Made by a program: the position numbers and the translations under genes
The notes under the pieces: model-generated
What the model saw: only the letters and a program-made list of their open reading frames with translations
What the model was told of the DNA's origin: nothing
Database searches by the model: none
Part shown: positions 27,128 to 35,225 of the stretch, in pieces
Layout of the letters: each line of letters begins with the position of its first letter
Position numbering within the stretch: position 1 is the first letter of the stretch
Origin: Paracoccaceae bacterium
GTDB taxonomy: Bacteria; Pseudomonadota; Alphaproteobacteria; Rhodobacterales; Rhodobacteraceae
Direction: 5' to 3'
NCBI GenBank assembly: GCA_028284705.1
Contig: JANQRE010000014.1
Coordinates: 62,001 to 126,000, forward strand
DNA length: 64,000 nucleotides

Positions 27128-28608
27128 GCAAAGTCATCATCGCAGGGTCCGGCAACGCAGCCCTCTGTGCCGGCATCGCCGCGCTTGAGCATGGCGCAGA
27201 GGTCTTGATGCTCGAAAAGGCCGATGAAGCTCTCGCGGGCGGCAACACCAAATACACGGCAGGTGCGATGCGCTTTGCCTACAACTCGGGCGAGGACCTG
27301 CTGCCGCTGATGCGCAACCCCGACGATCCGCGCATCTCCCGAACGGATTTCGGCAGCTACACCGAAGAAAAATTCGCATCCGATTTGCTTGGGTTCAATG
27401 ACGGTCGCCCGCTCAGTGTCGAGCAGCAGGTGCTTGTTGCGGAAAGCTATGACGCGCTGAGATGGCTCAGCACACACGACGTCAAATTTGAACCGATCTA
27501 CTCTCGGCAAAGCTTCGAGAAGGATGGCCGTCACGTCTTCTGGGGTGGCCTGACCCTAGCCGCCGAACATGAGGGCGTTGGTCTTTTTGAACAGGAGCGG
27601 GCGGCGTTCAAACGCCTTGGCGGTGACATCCGCTACGAAACCGCCGTGGCCGACTTGATCACCGAGAACGGTCGCGTCACCGGGGTTGTTACCGATGGTC
27701 AGGAGAGGCTCGCCGCAGATGCCGTCATTCTCGGCTGTGGAGGCTTCGAGGCCAGCGCCGCGCTGAGGCAGCAGCATATCGGTCCCGATTGGGACCGGGC
27801 CAAGGTGCGTGGCACGCCGCATAACACGGGCGACGGGCTTGTGATGGCGACAGCGCTGGGCGCCCAGGAATACGGGTTTTACGGTGGTTGCCACGCGACG
27901 CCGATGGACCTCCATATGCCCGATTACGGCAATCTCGATCTGCCCCCAGTGGAGCGCAAAAACTATCGCAAAATCTGTTACTTCCTCGGTGTGATGCTAA
28001 ACGCCAAAGGCGAGCGGTTCGTTGATGAGGGGATCAACTTCCGTAATTACACCTATGCCCAGTTCGGTGCCGCGATCATGGAACAACCGGGACATTTCGC
28101 GTGGCAGGTTTTTGACAGCAAGGTCTTTGATTTGCTCTACGGCGAGTACCATTTCCACGACGCGCATTTCGTTGAAGCTGACACGCTTGAAGCTTTGGTC
28201 CCCATGCTTGCGGGGGTCGATCAGGACGCTGCAGCGCAGACTTTGGCAGAGTTTAATGCTGCCGTGGATGAAACGGTTTCGTTCGATCCCACCATTCTGG
28301 ACGGAAAGGGCACGACTGGCCTCCCACTTGCCAAATCAAACTGGGCGCAAAAACTGGATGAAGGGCCTTTCCGCGCTTATCCCGTCACCGGTGGGATCAC
28401 ATTCACCTACGGGGGCCTCAAAGTGGATGAAACTGGTGCCGTGCTGACGTCGGAGACTAAGCCGATCCCAGGTCTATATGCATGTGGGGAGCTGGTCGGC
28501 GGCGTCTTCTACGGCGGTTATCCGGGCGGTTCGGGCCTCACATCTGGGGCGGTCTTCGGCCGCCGTTCGGGACGCGGCGCGGCAGGGGCGCAGTCCGTCG
28601 GCGCCTAG
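27124..28608 (+). CDS. tcuA: TcuA-like FAD-dependent tricarballylate dehydrogenase
   Basis: A 494-residue flavoprotein of the fumarate reductase/succinate dehydrogenase flavoprotein superfamily. The FAD motif is 'VIIAGSGNAALCAGIAAL' (4-21), followed by 'GGNTKYTAGAMRFAY', and the C-terminal 'GLYACGELVGGVFYGGYPGG' closes the FAD site. In Salmonella, TcuA oxidises tricarballylate to cis-aconitate and needs the iron-sulfur protein TcuB; no tcuB is seen here. The start ATG overlaps the upstream stop. A related dicarboxylate or tricarboxylate substrate is possible. Confidence 0.82.
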   Translation: MSKVIIAGSGNAALCAGIAALEHGAEVLMLEKADEALAGGNTKYTAGAMRFAYNSGEDLLPLMRNPDDPRISRTDFGSYTEEKFASDLLGFNDGRPLSVEQQVLVAESYDALRWLSTHDVKFEPIYSRQSFEKDGRHVFWGGLTLAAEHEGVGLFEQERAAFKRLGGDIRYETAVADLITENGRVTGVVTDGQERLAADAVILGCGGFEASAALRQQHIGPDWDRAKVRGTPHNTGDGLVMATALGAQEYGFYGGCHATPMDLHMPDYGNLDLPPVERKNYRKICYFLGVMLNAKGERFVDEGINFRNYTYAQFGAAIMEQPGHFAWQVFDSKVFDLLYGEYHFHDAHFVEADTLEALVPMLAGVDQDAAAQTLAEFNAAVDETVSFDPTILDGKGTTGLPLAKSNWAQKLDEGPFRAYPVTGGITFTYGGLKVDETGAVLTSETKPIPGLYACGELVGGVFYGGYPGGSGLTSGAVFGRRSGRGAAGAQSVGA

Positions 28609-28633
28609 CGCCAGGCAACCCGTGCCCTTGCGA

Positions 28634-29338
28634 TCATGGCTGATGACTGACTTGCTGATCTTTCACGATCCGCCCGTCCTCAAGCGTCACGATCCGATCC
28701 GAAAGCTCCAGAATGCGGTTGTCATGCGTGACCATGATCGTCGTCGTCCCCCGCTCTTTTCCCAGTGCTTTGAGGGTTTCAACGACGATGCGACCGGAGT
28801 CCTTGTCCAGCGCCGCCGTCGGCTCATCCGCAAAGACAACCTCCGGGTTGCCAGCCAGAGCGCGCGCCACGGCGACACGTTGCTTCTGCCCGCCTGACAG
28901 ATTGGCGGGCAGGTAATCCAACCGATCACCCAGCCCAAACAGCTCCAGCGCGTGATGCGCTGCCGCCCGTTGGCGGTTCCGGTTGCCACGTCCATGCACT
29001 TCAAGCCCCATCAGCACGTTCTCGGTTGCGGTCAAGCTTTCATGCAGATTGTGGGCCTGAAAAATGAAGCCGAGCCTGCGGCGCAAGGCTACGGACTGCG
29101 CTTCGTTCGCTCCGTTCAGTTCCTCACCCAACAAACGGACGCTGCCGTCCTGAACCTCACGGAGGCACCCCATCAGCGTCAGAAGCGTGGTCTTACCGGA
29201 GCCTGATGGCCCCATCAGGATTGTGAGACTGCCTCGCGCGACCTCAAGATTGACATCCCAGATCGCCTGTTTGCGCGCTTCCGCCGAGCCAAACCAATGG
29301 TTCAGGCCTTGCACCGCAATCGGACTGACATTCCCCAT
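28634..29338 (-). CDS. ABC exporter ATPase, DevA type
   Basis: A 234-residue ATP-binding subunit with Walker A '[11 protein letters not shown]', Q-loop 'FQAHNLHESL', signature 'LSGGQKQRVAVARAL', Walker B 'VVFADEPTAAL' and the H-loop 'MVTHDNRI'. It is of the LolD/MacB/DevA type, which serves permeases with a large periplasmic domain. The start is the ATG that overlaps the stop of the permease gene (TGATG). Together with the permease and adaptor it forms a DevBCA-like exporter. Confidence 0.93.
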   Translation of the reverse strand: MGNVSPIAVQGLNHWFGSAEARKQAIWDVNLEVARGSLTILMGPSGSGKTTLLTLMGCLREVQDGSVRLLGEELNGANEAQSVALRRRLGFIFQAHNLHESLTATENVLMGLEVHGRGNRNRQRAAAHHALELFGLGDRLDYLPANLSGGQKQRVAVARALAGNPEVVFADEPTAALDKDSGRIVVETLKALGKERGTTTIMVTHDNRILELSDRIVTLEDGRIVKDQQVSHQP

Positions 29339-30510
29339 CAGAATAAATCCGCCGGATCGGCTCCGGCCAGTCGCCGTGTGGCGATCGCACCCGAGATGGC
29401 GCACGCGAGAAGCGTTCCGAGAAAGACCGAAAAGGCGCGGGAAAGCTCCATTTCAACCGGCAATCCCGTGGCCGCCGAAAGCCCGTTATAGATGAGGGCT
29501 GAGATCACAACGCCCGGCACAAACCCCAGAAACGCCAGAATGATCGCCTCTTCGAAAACGATCCCGAGAAAAAATGGCTGACCATAGCCCATGGCCTTGA
29601 ACGTGGCGTATTCGCTCAGATGATCTGCCACATCGGTCGACAAGATCTGATAGACGATCACCAGCCCCACCAGAACACCGATCAGAACGCCAAACCCGAA
29701 TATGATGCCGGTCGGTCTCTCCGTCGTCTGATATTGCTGGTCAGCTTCGGCGGCACCCAGCAGAGTGTCGATCTTCACGGTTTCGGGCAGCGCCATTCGC
29801 AATCTCTCGACGACAACATGCGGGTCGATACCGTCCTCGACAGTGATCAAGATGTGGTTTGGTGCGGCGGCGCTGCGGTTCGGAAAGAGCCGCAAAAAGG
29901 TCTGATCCGATGCAATCAGTGTACCATCCGCCGAGAACCCGCCGCCCATCGACAGCGTGCCAATGGCAGACAGCGTTCGGCCATTGGCCTCAAACCGGTA
30001 AGCGCTGCCTTGCTCAATACCGGCAAGATCGCCGGAAGAGACACCGCGTGTCGCCGTATCGATGAGTACTGTGCCCTCCAGTTGCAGCCGCCCAACCGTC
30101 TCATCAAGCGGAGGCTGAAATATCTCAGGGCGTTCCGGATCAAGACCGAACGTCTGAAGTGTTGAGGTGCTTCCGTTCTGCTGCAACCACTCGATATTGC
30201 CGATCCATAGCGGCGTGGCATCGCGAACCCCCGCGACGCCGAGCGCTTCAAAGCCCCGGACCCGGGCGATATTGCTACCATCTGTGAGCGTGTTTGCATC
30301 GGAAGATGACATCAGGATATCGGCGCGAAAGAGAGCGTAGGGCGCGGTGATCGTTCCATTCAGCGCGCCTAGAATGCCAAGTTGCACGAACACCAGTACG
30401 TTCGCGAAAGCGACGCCCGCCAGCGCCGCGAAGAGGCGGCTCCTATTGTGCGAGAGCTGCATCCAGCCAATGGGAAGGCGGCCGAAAAGCTTGGCCAAGA
30501 TCCACGTCAT
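29338..30510 (-). CDS. ABC exporter permease, DevC type
   Basis: A 390-residue permease with one N-terminal membrane helix (about 20-45), a long periplasmic domain of about 200 residues and three C-terminal helices, the FtsX/MacB-like layout of DevC proteins. It starts inside the end of the adaptor gene (4-base overlap). In heterocyst-forming cyanobacteria DevBCA exports glycolipids, but homologues elsewhere handle other substrates, so the cargo here is open. Confidence 0.9.
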   Translation of the reverse strand: MTWILAKLFGRLPIGWMQLSHNRSRLFAALAGVAFANVLVFVQLGILGALNGTITAPYALFRADILMSSSDANTLTDGSNIARVRGFEALGVAGVRDATPLWIGNIEWLQQNGSTSTLQTFGLDPERPEIFQPPLDETVGRLQLEGTVLIDTATRGVSSGDLAGIEQGSAYRFEANGRTLSAIGTLSMGGGFSADGTLIASDQTFLRLFPNRSAAAPNHILITVEDGIDPHVVVERLRMALPETVKIDTLLGAAEADQQYQTTERPTGIIFGFGVLIGVLVGLVIVYQILSTDVADHLSEYATFKAMGYGQPFFLGIVFEEAIILAFLGFVPGVVISALIYNGLSAATGLPVEMELSRAFSVFLGTLLACAISGAIATRRLAGADPADLF

Positions 30511-31736
30511 TCTGCCCGGCCTGCATCGATGCGGGCGACAACCTGGAGATTGGTGAAACGGGCGGCAGCAGCGGAGGCCTCCGCGTCCAATGCGATGATC
30601 ACGTCAACGACCCTTGCGTCGGTGTTGGCCGCTGGATCGTCAGAGGTGATGGACTGGCGACCGATCTCAAGCCCAATTGCGGTGACCTCGCCGGACAGCG
30701 GGAGCCGCAGCGCATCAGCCGAGATCGTGGCTGGATCACCGACGGCCACGCGACCGATCAGTGTCTGGTAGACCTCGGCTTCGACGGTCATCTGTGTTGT
30801 GTCGCCCAGGTCCAGAATGCCCTCTGATCCCGGGCGTTCACCCGCACGAACATGAATATCGAGAACAGTGCCTGCGCTGGGCGCACGGACAAAGGCCTTC
30901 TCAAGATCGCGCTCTGCTTGGGCCAACGTGGCCTTCGCAGCCGCGACATTTGCTTCGGCCAAAGCGATGTCGGCCTGGGTGGTGCCGGAGCCTGGCGCGT
31001 ATCGTGACAGCGTCGCTTCGGCGCGCTCGACATCACGGGCCGCCTCCTGCGCCCGCGCAACGGCTTGGTCCAGCACAGATCGGGTCGTCACGCCACGTTC
31101 TAGAAGAGCGGTTGTGCGGTCGAGTTCGGCGGCTGCCGCAGCTTCCGTCGCCATGGCTCGGGCCAGCGAGGCCTCCGCCTCGGACCGGCTGGCGCGAATG
31201 GTCTCGCGGGTCTGGAGCAGGGCGGCTTCCGAAACGGCAAGATTGGCGTGTGCGGTTGCGATAGCGCCCTCAAGCTGAGACCGGCTGTCCATGATCGCAA
31301 GTACATCGCCGTCCGACACCAGGTCACCGACCCCAACCTCAAGCCGCGCGATCCGGGCATCGCCCGATCCAAACGGGGGTGAGACCGTCACGACATCGCC
31401 CTTCGGGATGATCCGACCGAGCGCGACCACATCCCCCTCGCTGACGACCGCGACTTCCTCGCGGGAGGTGACCTGCTGAATGGCGACCGCAATCGGCGTG
31501 TCGGTGCCGCCGCCAGGCTCCAGGCCAAAGGTGCGAAACACCGCCTGCAGGCCCGGTGGCTGGAAGTAGAGGCCGACTACTCCCCCGGCAAACAAAACGG
31601 CGAAAAAGAGCGGCACCAGCAGCAATCGGGCGCGTCCGGAGGTCTTCTTGGGCCGAGCTCGCCCCTGCTCCGACGTACCATTGTCTTCAAGGGGCAGTCG
31701 CGCGTTTTCTGGTGTATCGGTCGACACAGGCGACAC
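30507..31736 (-). CDS. HlyD-family adaptor, DevB type
   Basis: A periplasmic adaptor of about 409 residues: a cytosolic tail, one membrane anchor ('LLLVPLFFAVLFAGGVVGLYF', split by the window limit; around residues 38-58), a lipoyl domain, a coiled coil rich in Ala, Glu and Arg, and a beta-barrel domain. The start is taken as GTG at 31736, since an upstream extension lies beyond the operator palindrome and has no coding character; a GTG three codons later is also possible. It is the first gene of the DevBCA-like operon, read away from tetR. Confidence 0.85.
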   Translation of the reverse strand: MSPVSTDTPENARLPLEDNGTSEQGRARPKKTSGRARLLLVPLFFAVLFAGGVVGLYFQPPGLQAVFRTFGLEPGGGTDTPIAVAIQQVTSREEVAVVSEGDVVALGRIIPKGDVVTVSPPFGSGDARIARLEVGVGDLVSDGDVLAIMDSRSQLEGAIATAHANLAVSEAALLQTRETIRASRSEAEASLARAMATEAAAAAELDRTTALLERGVTTRSVLDQAVARAQEAARDVERAEATLSRYAPGSGTTQADIALAEANVAAAKATLAQAERDLEKAFVRAPSAGTVLDIHVRAGERPGSEGILDLGDTTQMTVEAEVYQTLIGRVAVGDPATISADALRLPLSGEVTAIGLEIGRQSITSDDPAANTDARVVDVIIALDAEASAAAARFTNLQVVARIDAGRAE

Positions 31737-31749
31737 TCCGAATTGATCC

Positions 31750-31771
31750 TTAATGACACTTATGTCATTAA
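31750..31771. promoter_or_regulatory. Perfect palindrome, TetR operator
   Basis: TTAATGACA, 4 nt, then TGTCATTAA: a perfect 9-bp inverted repeat located between the divergent exporter operon and the tetR gene. This is the classic place for a TetR repressor site that controls both directions. It also argues that the tetR start is the downstream ATG at 31795. Confidence 0.75.
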
Positions 31772-31794
31772 TTTGGACACAGCAAGGGGGCTGG

Positions 31795-32421
31795 ATGACA
31801 GAGCACGACGGCAAACCTCGGCAGCGGCGCAAGGAAGCGCGGCCGGAAGAAATCCGGCGTGCCGCGCTGGAAGAACTGGCGGAGAAAGGGATCGCCGGGA
31901 GTACACTGGGCGGTATTGCGCGCCGCGCCGGGATTTCGCGAACCACCGTCTATCTCTATTTCGAAACCAAGCAGGACATTTTCGAAGCGGTCGCACGCGA
32001 CACTGTTGAGCGTACAATTGACGATGCGGCTTCGATGATGGCGGGTTTCGAGGGTCCGTTCGAGCAGATTTTCACCAATGTCATCGACCGTATCTACGGC
32101 CAATTGGTCGATGGTGATGCTTCTGTGATCCTGCGCGCGCTTGTGTCCGAGGGGCGTGAGCAATCCGAGATCGTCGAATTCTACCATCGCGAGATTTTTG
32201 CCAAGGGAGAAGCGACCATGCGTAAGATGATCGCGATGGGCGTTGCGCGTGGGGAGCTTGTGTCGAGCGCTGCTGAGATTGATCCGCGCATCCTCATGTC
32301 ACCTGCGATATTTGCCGGCATCTGGAGCTTGGTCTTTGGCAACATCGAGGCCATCGACCTGGAGCGCTTTAAACGAGATCATGTGTCATTGGTACTGCAC
32401 GGCATCCTGAAGAGCGGCTAA
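31795..32421 (+). CDS. TetR-family transcriptional regulator
   Basis: A 208-residue regulator. The N-terminal helix-turn-helix is 'GIARRAGISRTTVYLYFETK' (about 38-57), and the C-terminal ligand domain is helical. An in-frame ATG at 31753 lies inside the operator palindrome, so the ATG after GGGGG at 31795 is preferred. It probably represses the divergent ABC exporter operon and itself until a ligand, perhaps the exported compound, binds. Confidence 0.9.
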   Translation: MTEHDGKPRQRRKEARPEEIRRAALEELAEKGIAGSTLGGIARRAGISRTTVYLYFETKQDIFEAVARDTVERTIDDAASMMAGFEGPFEQIFTNVIDRIYGQLVDGDASVILRALVSEGREQSEIVEFYHREIFAKGEATMRKMIAMGVARGELVSSAAEIDPRILMSPAIFAGIWSLVFGNIEAIDLERFKRDHVSLVLHGILKSG

Positions 32422-32433
32422 GCCAACAAAAAA

Positions 32434-32462
32434 GCCCGCGCTGGACGTTACTCAGCGCGGGC
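32434..32462. terminator. Bidirectional terminator
   Basis: GCCCGCGCTG pairs with CAGCGCGGGC over a 9-nt loop between the convergent tetR gene and the 418-residue unknown gene. A run of six A on the left side gives a U-tract for the minus-strand transcript. Confidence 0.8.
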
Positions 32463-32482
32463 AAATCAACAGGCTCGGGAGG

Positions 32483-33739
32483 TTAGCCTGTTGAACCGAC
32501 AAAATGCGTGTCGCCCAGTGGGACGAGAACTTCGTCACCAACCGAGGCGGCATAGCCGTCATTGACGAGACCCATGACACCAGCCTTCGCAGGATCTTCA
32601 TTCCCCACAAGCCAAACCAGCGAGAACGTGATGGAGCCATCATCGGGCAGGACCGGGAAATTCACGTCAAGCGTGCCTTCGAAATTTGCGGGGACCTCGA
32701 CATCCGCCGAAATCTCCTGATCCTGAGCAACGACTTGGTCCTCGAATGCGAAATCCAGATCGCCAACCGACATGCCGATCTTGCTGCCGACCGGCACGTT
32801 GCGGCTTCGCGCAATGAAGCGGAATTTCGCAGGCCTGTCGTCGTTGTTGTAGAACACCAACGGCTCTTCTCCTGTCTGGGACACATTCAGATTATGCCAG
32901 CCAGCCGCGCCGTTATAGGTGATCCAGTGCGTCGAGCTCGTATTGTTCCAGTGGGTCCCGCTGATCGATGCCGGGTCGTTTGCGAAAAACTCGGTCTGAG
33001 CGCAGACAATCAGGCAGTAGTGACCCGCGCCGGTGGGTTCAAATCCGAAGGAGGTATCGCAGGCCGCGCGCTCTCCCGGACGAATGACGTTGCGGTCATT
33101 GATGTTGACCAAATCCGCCGTTTGCTTCGTGCCAGTGTAGGTGAAGAGTTGGGTCCACGAACTGGGTGGCTGGTTGAAGCCGTTGGAGGTGTAGTAGATC
33201 TTGATCTTTCCCTGCTTGATCGGCACTTGCAGGTTCTTGTTCTGCGCCCGCCCGTAAGTGTTGTTCTTCAGACCCGGCTGCGGTCCCCACGTGGTTTGGT
33301 TCCACTTGGTGATCATGTCATAGGGATCAAGCGTGGTAAGTCCGCTGACCAACACGTCGGGGCTGGCGGTATAGGACCCCGTTTTGGGAATAAGGCCATC
33401 GTTCGACGTGTTTCCGCGCACCAGCATGCCATACCAAAGCCGATAGGCGTTTTTGGCTGCTCGCAGGCAATCGGATTTGTTGATGCCGGTCGCCGCGTTC
33501 ATGTAGTCCGCCAGAAGATCGGCATCCATCTGCAGCTTGTCGTTACTCCAGAACGTATCGCCGTAGAGATTGCCGATAATGGCTGCCAACAGGTTGAGAT
33601 CACCGGGCGGGGGCAGGCGACGCCAAAGGGTTTTCAACGCCGTCTGGGCGTTATCTCCCTGATTGAAAGACTTCAGGCCAAGGTCCCAATATTGCTGATC
33701 TGGGGCCGTGGTTACCTCTGTTACAACATGCATATTCAT
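32483..33739 (-). CDS. Unknown protein, 418 aa
   Basis: I do not recognise this 418-residue protein. It has no signal peptide and no clear membrane segment. The N-terminal 170 residues look helical ('LLAAIIGNLYGDTFWSN', 'DCLRAAKNAYRLWYGML'). The rest looks beta-rich with many Asn, Thr, Trp and Tyr ('HWNNTSSTHWITYNG'), and the C-terminal part resembles an extended beta domain with acidic loops. Such a composition fits a secreted or surface protein exported by a non-Sec route, or an assembly subunit. The start ATG follows AGGAG by 7 nt. A 117-residue gene lies 130 bases upstream on the same strand. Confidence 0.8.
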   Translation of the reverse strand: MNMHVVTEVTTAPDQQYWDLGLKSFNQGDNAQTALKTLWRRLPPPGDLNLLAAIIGNLYGDTFWSNDKLQMDADLLADYMNAATGINKSDCLRAAKNAYRLWYGMLVRGNTSNDGLIPKTGSYTASPDVLVSGLTTLDPYDMITKWNQTTWGPQPGLKNNTYGRAQNKNLQVPIKQGKIKIYYTSNGFNQPPSSWTQLFTYTGTKQTADLVNINDRNVIRPGERAACDTSFGFEPTGAGHYCLIVCAQTEFFANDPASISGTHWNNTSSTHWITYNGAAGWHNLNVSQTGEEPLVFYNNDDRPAKFRFIARSRNVPVGSKIGMSVGDLDFAFEDQVVAQDQEISADVEVPANFEGTLDVNFPVLPDDGSITFSLVWLVGNEDPAKAGVMGLVNDGYAASVGDEVLVPLGDTHFVGSTG

Positions 33740-33869
33740 GGGGTTTCTCCTAAATTCCTCCGATACCGGCGTGGAACCGGCATCGGAGTGGATTTGTGTA
33801 GCTATGACTTTCTGAAATGGCCCTGATCCCGGCCACTCACTTCCGGGATCAGGCTTGAAATCTCTCAGA

Positions 33870-34223
33870 TCAGCATTTGCCGAAGGATTTCGATACGATG
33901 ACCTTGCCGGCGACACTGATGGTCACGCGGACGCCGGTGGGAATGCCCCAGGTCGTGCAGATGTGCAGGCAAGCTTCCGCGGCTGTGCCGTCGGGGATGA
34001 TCTTTGGGATCGGGAAGCAGTATTTGCCAAACCCGAGCGGCAAATTCAGGCAGACCTTGCCATTCTCGACGGTGACGGAAATACATCCGGCTGCAAGCGC
34101 CAGGTGACCGTCTTCGCCAGGGCTTACGGCGCTGGCGTCGATGTTGCCTTTATAGTGACCGCGAGCCGCTTCAAGGGCTGCTTCAATGGATTTGTCGTCA
34201 AAGTTGTGAACTGTATCGGCCAA
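33870..34223 (-). CDS. Unknown small protein with six cysteines
   Basis: A 117-residue protein with a helical N-terminus ('DDKSIEAALEAARGHYKG') and a beta-rich remainder that holds six Cys, several in hydrophobic strands, and ends in '...SFGKC'. No signal peptide is seen. The start is probably TTG at 34223, since GGAGA lies 6 nt upstream and no ATG is in frame nearby. It is encoded just upstream of the 418-residue unknown gene and divergent from the haloperoxidase operon. The cysteine content and leader-like N-terminus could fit a modified or disulfide-bonded product; this is a guess. Confidence 0.65.
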   Translation of the reverse strand: MADTVHNFDDKSIEAALEAARGHYKGNIDASAVSPGEDGHLALAAGCISVTVENGKVCLNLPLGFGKYCFPIPKIIPDGTAAEACLHICTTWGIPTGVRVTISVAGKVIVSKSFGKC

Positions 34224-34547
34224 TTTTAATCTCCATGTCCAAATGTGTTCAGGTTATTCGGCGCAACGCCGATTGAGTTTTGCGATCAGGGAAATTGCCG
34301 ATCGCATCAGCAGCGTGGCTCAAACCGGATCAAACGTCCTGAAATCGACACGAAACTAATCCGAAAACGGATCGCACTCTCTCCGCATCCGGCTGTGCGT
34401 GAGAGCCAAGATTTAGGAAATTCTTCAGAAGGATTTCAGGACTCCGGCCTTGCCGATGGGCAGCAATGGACAGTGACAAACAGGCCCTCATATGAGCGTA
34501 GGCCAATCAAACTCTTCAGTCTGCTATGCTGACGTCACGGGCATGTC
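34224..34547. promoter_or_regulatory. Divergent intergenic region
   Basis: A 324-base stretch without a convincing gene between the minus-strand 117-residue gene and the plus-strand four-gene operon. It should hold promoters for both. It is a little more AT-rich than its neighbours. An imperfect hairpin (CTCTC...GAGAG) lies near 34378-34406. I see no clear operator. A plus-strand frame inside it has non-coding composition. Confidence 0.4.
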
Positions 34548-35225
34548 ATGGAGATGCAGAGGGACCAAGAAGCCGACATGGAGTTTAGTGTGGACCGAGT
34601 GACTGACATACAGGTCTTTCCATATTTCGGCTCCGTCTCGCTTGAAGTGTCCCCATGTCTTTCTGCAACGGATGGCAGCTATGCTCGCGGCGGTGTGGAA
34701 GTCATGGCGTATGAGGCTTTGAATGTTGAAGGCACATTCGTCGATGTCGGTTTGCAGGCTGGCGCCACCTATGTCGCGGCCTGCAAGAACGACGCAGGTG
34801 TGCCAATTCAGACCCACTGGATGTATTGTACCCAGGTTGCCCCTGATCCCGCTTTCGGGATTTCCCGAAATCACCGCGTTCCCGGCATATATGCACCGGC
34901 GCCGTTCCTCGACACATCTCTCTTCGTGTCTCTCGAGCCCTTGCGTGACATTGTCGGGGTGGATGCCCAGCGACCAACTGATCTGGGCGTCTCAGAGTTC
35001 AAACTCAGCAATACAGGTGACCTGATCGCAACGGCATTTGGCGCGCCGCACGCTTTGGGTATTCGGATCGAAGACCCCTTTCTACCACCGCATTTTCTCA
35101 CAGGAGCCCGCAATCTCAGCATTTTGGCAAAGTCTGGGCGCACGGGTCAGTCCTTCGGATTGACCGGTCTGAAATGCGTATCCGCCAGCAGTCCCGCCAT
35201 CTTTATTCAAGAGGACGGACAATGA
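34548..35225 (+). CDS. Unknown protein, 225 aa, first gene of the haloperoxidase operon
   Basis: A 225-residue protein I cannot assign. It begins 'MEMQRDQEADMEFSVDRV'; an in-frame ATG at 34578 is an alternative start. It looks beta-rich, with Pro and aromatic residues and four Cys, and has no obvious signal peptide or membrane segment. Its stop overlaps the ATG of the winged-helix/TPR gene (ATGA), so the two are translationally coupled. Its job is probably tied to that regulator or to the enzymes downstream. Confidence 0.7.
   Translation: MEMQRDQEADMEFSVDRVTDIQVFPYFGSVSLEVSPCLSATDGSYARGGVEVMAYEALNVEGTFVDVGLQAGATYVAACKNDAGVPIQTHWMYCTQVAPDPAFGISRNHRVPGIYAPAPFLDTSLFVSLEPLRDIVGVDAQRPTDLGVSEFKLSNTGDLIATAFGAPHALGIRIEDPFLPPHFLTGARNLSILAKSGRTGQSFGLTGLKCVSASSPAIFIQEDGQ

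Noticed and set aside
34245-34532. A 95-residue plus-strand frame in the divergent intergenic region
   Set aside because: No ribosome binding site, non-coding composition, and it occupies the expected promoter region.
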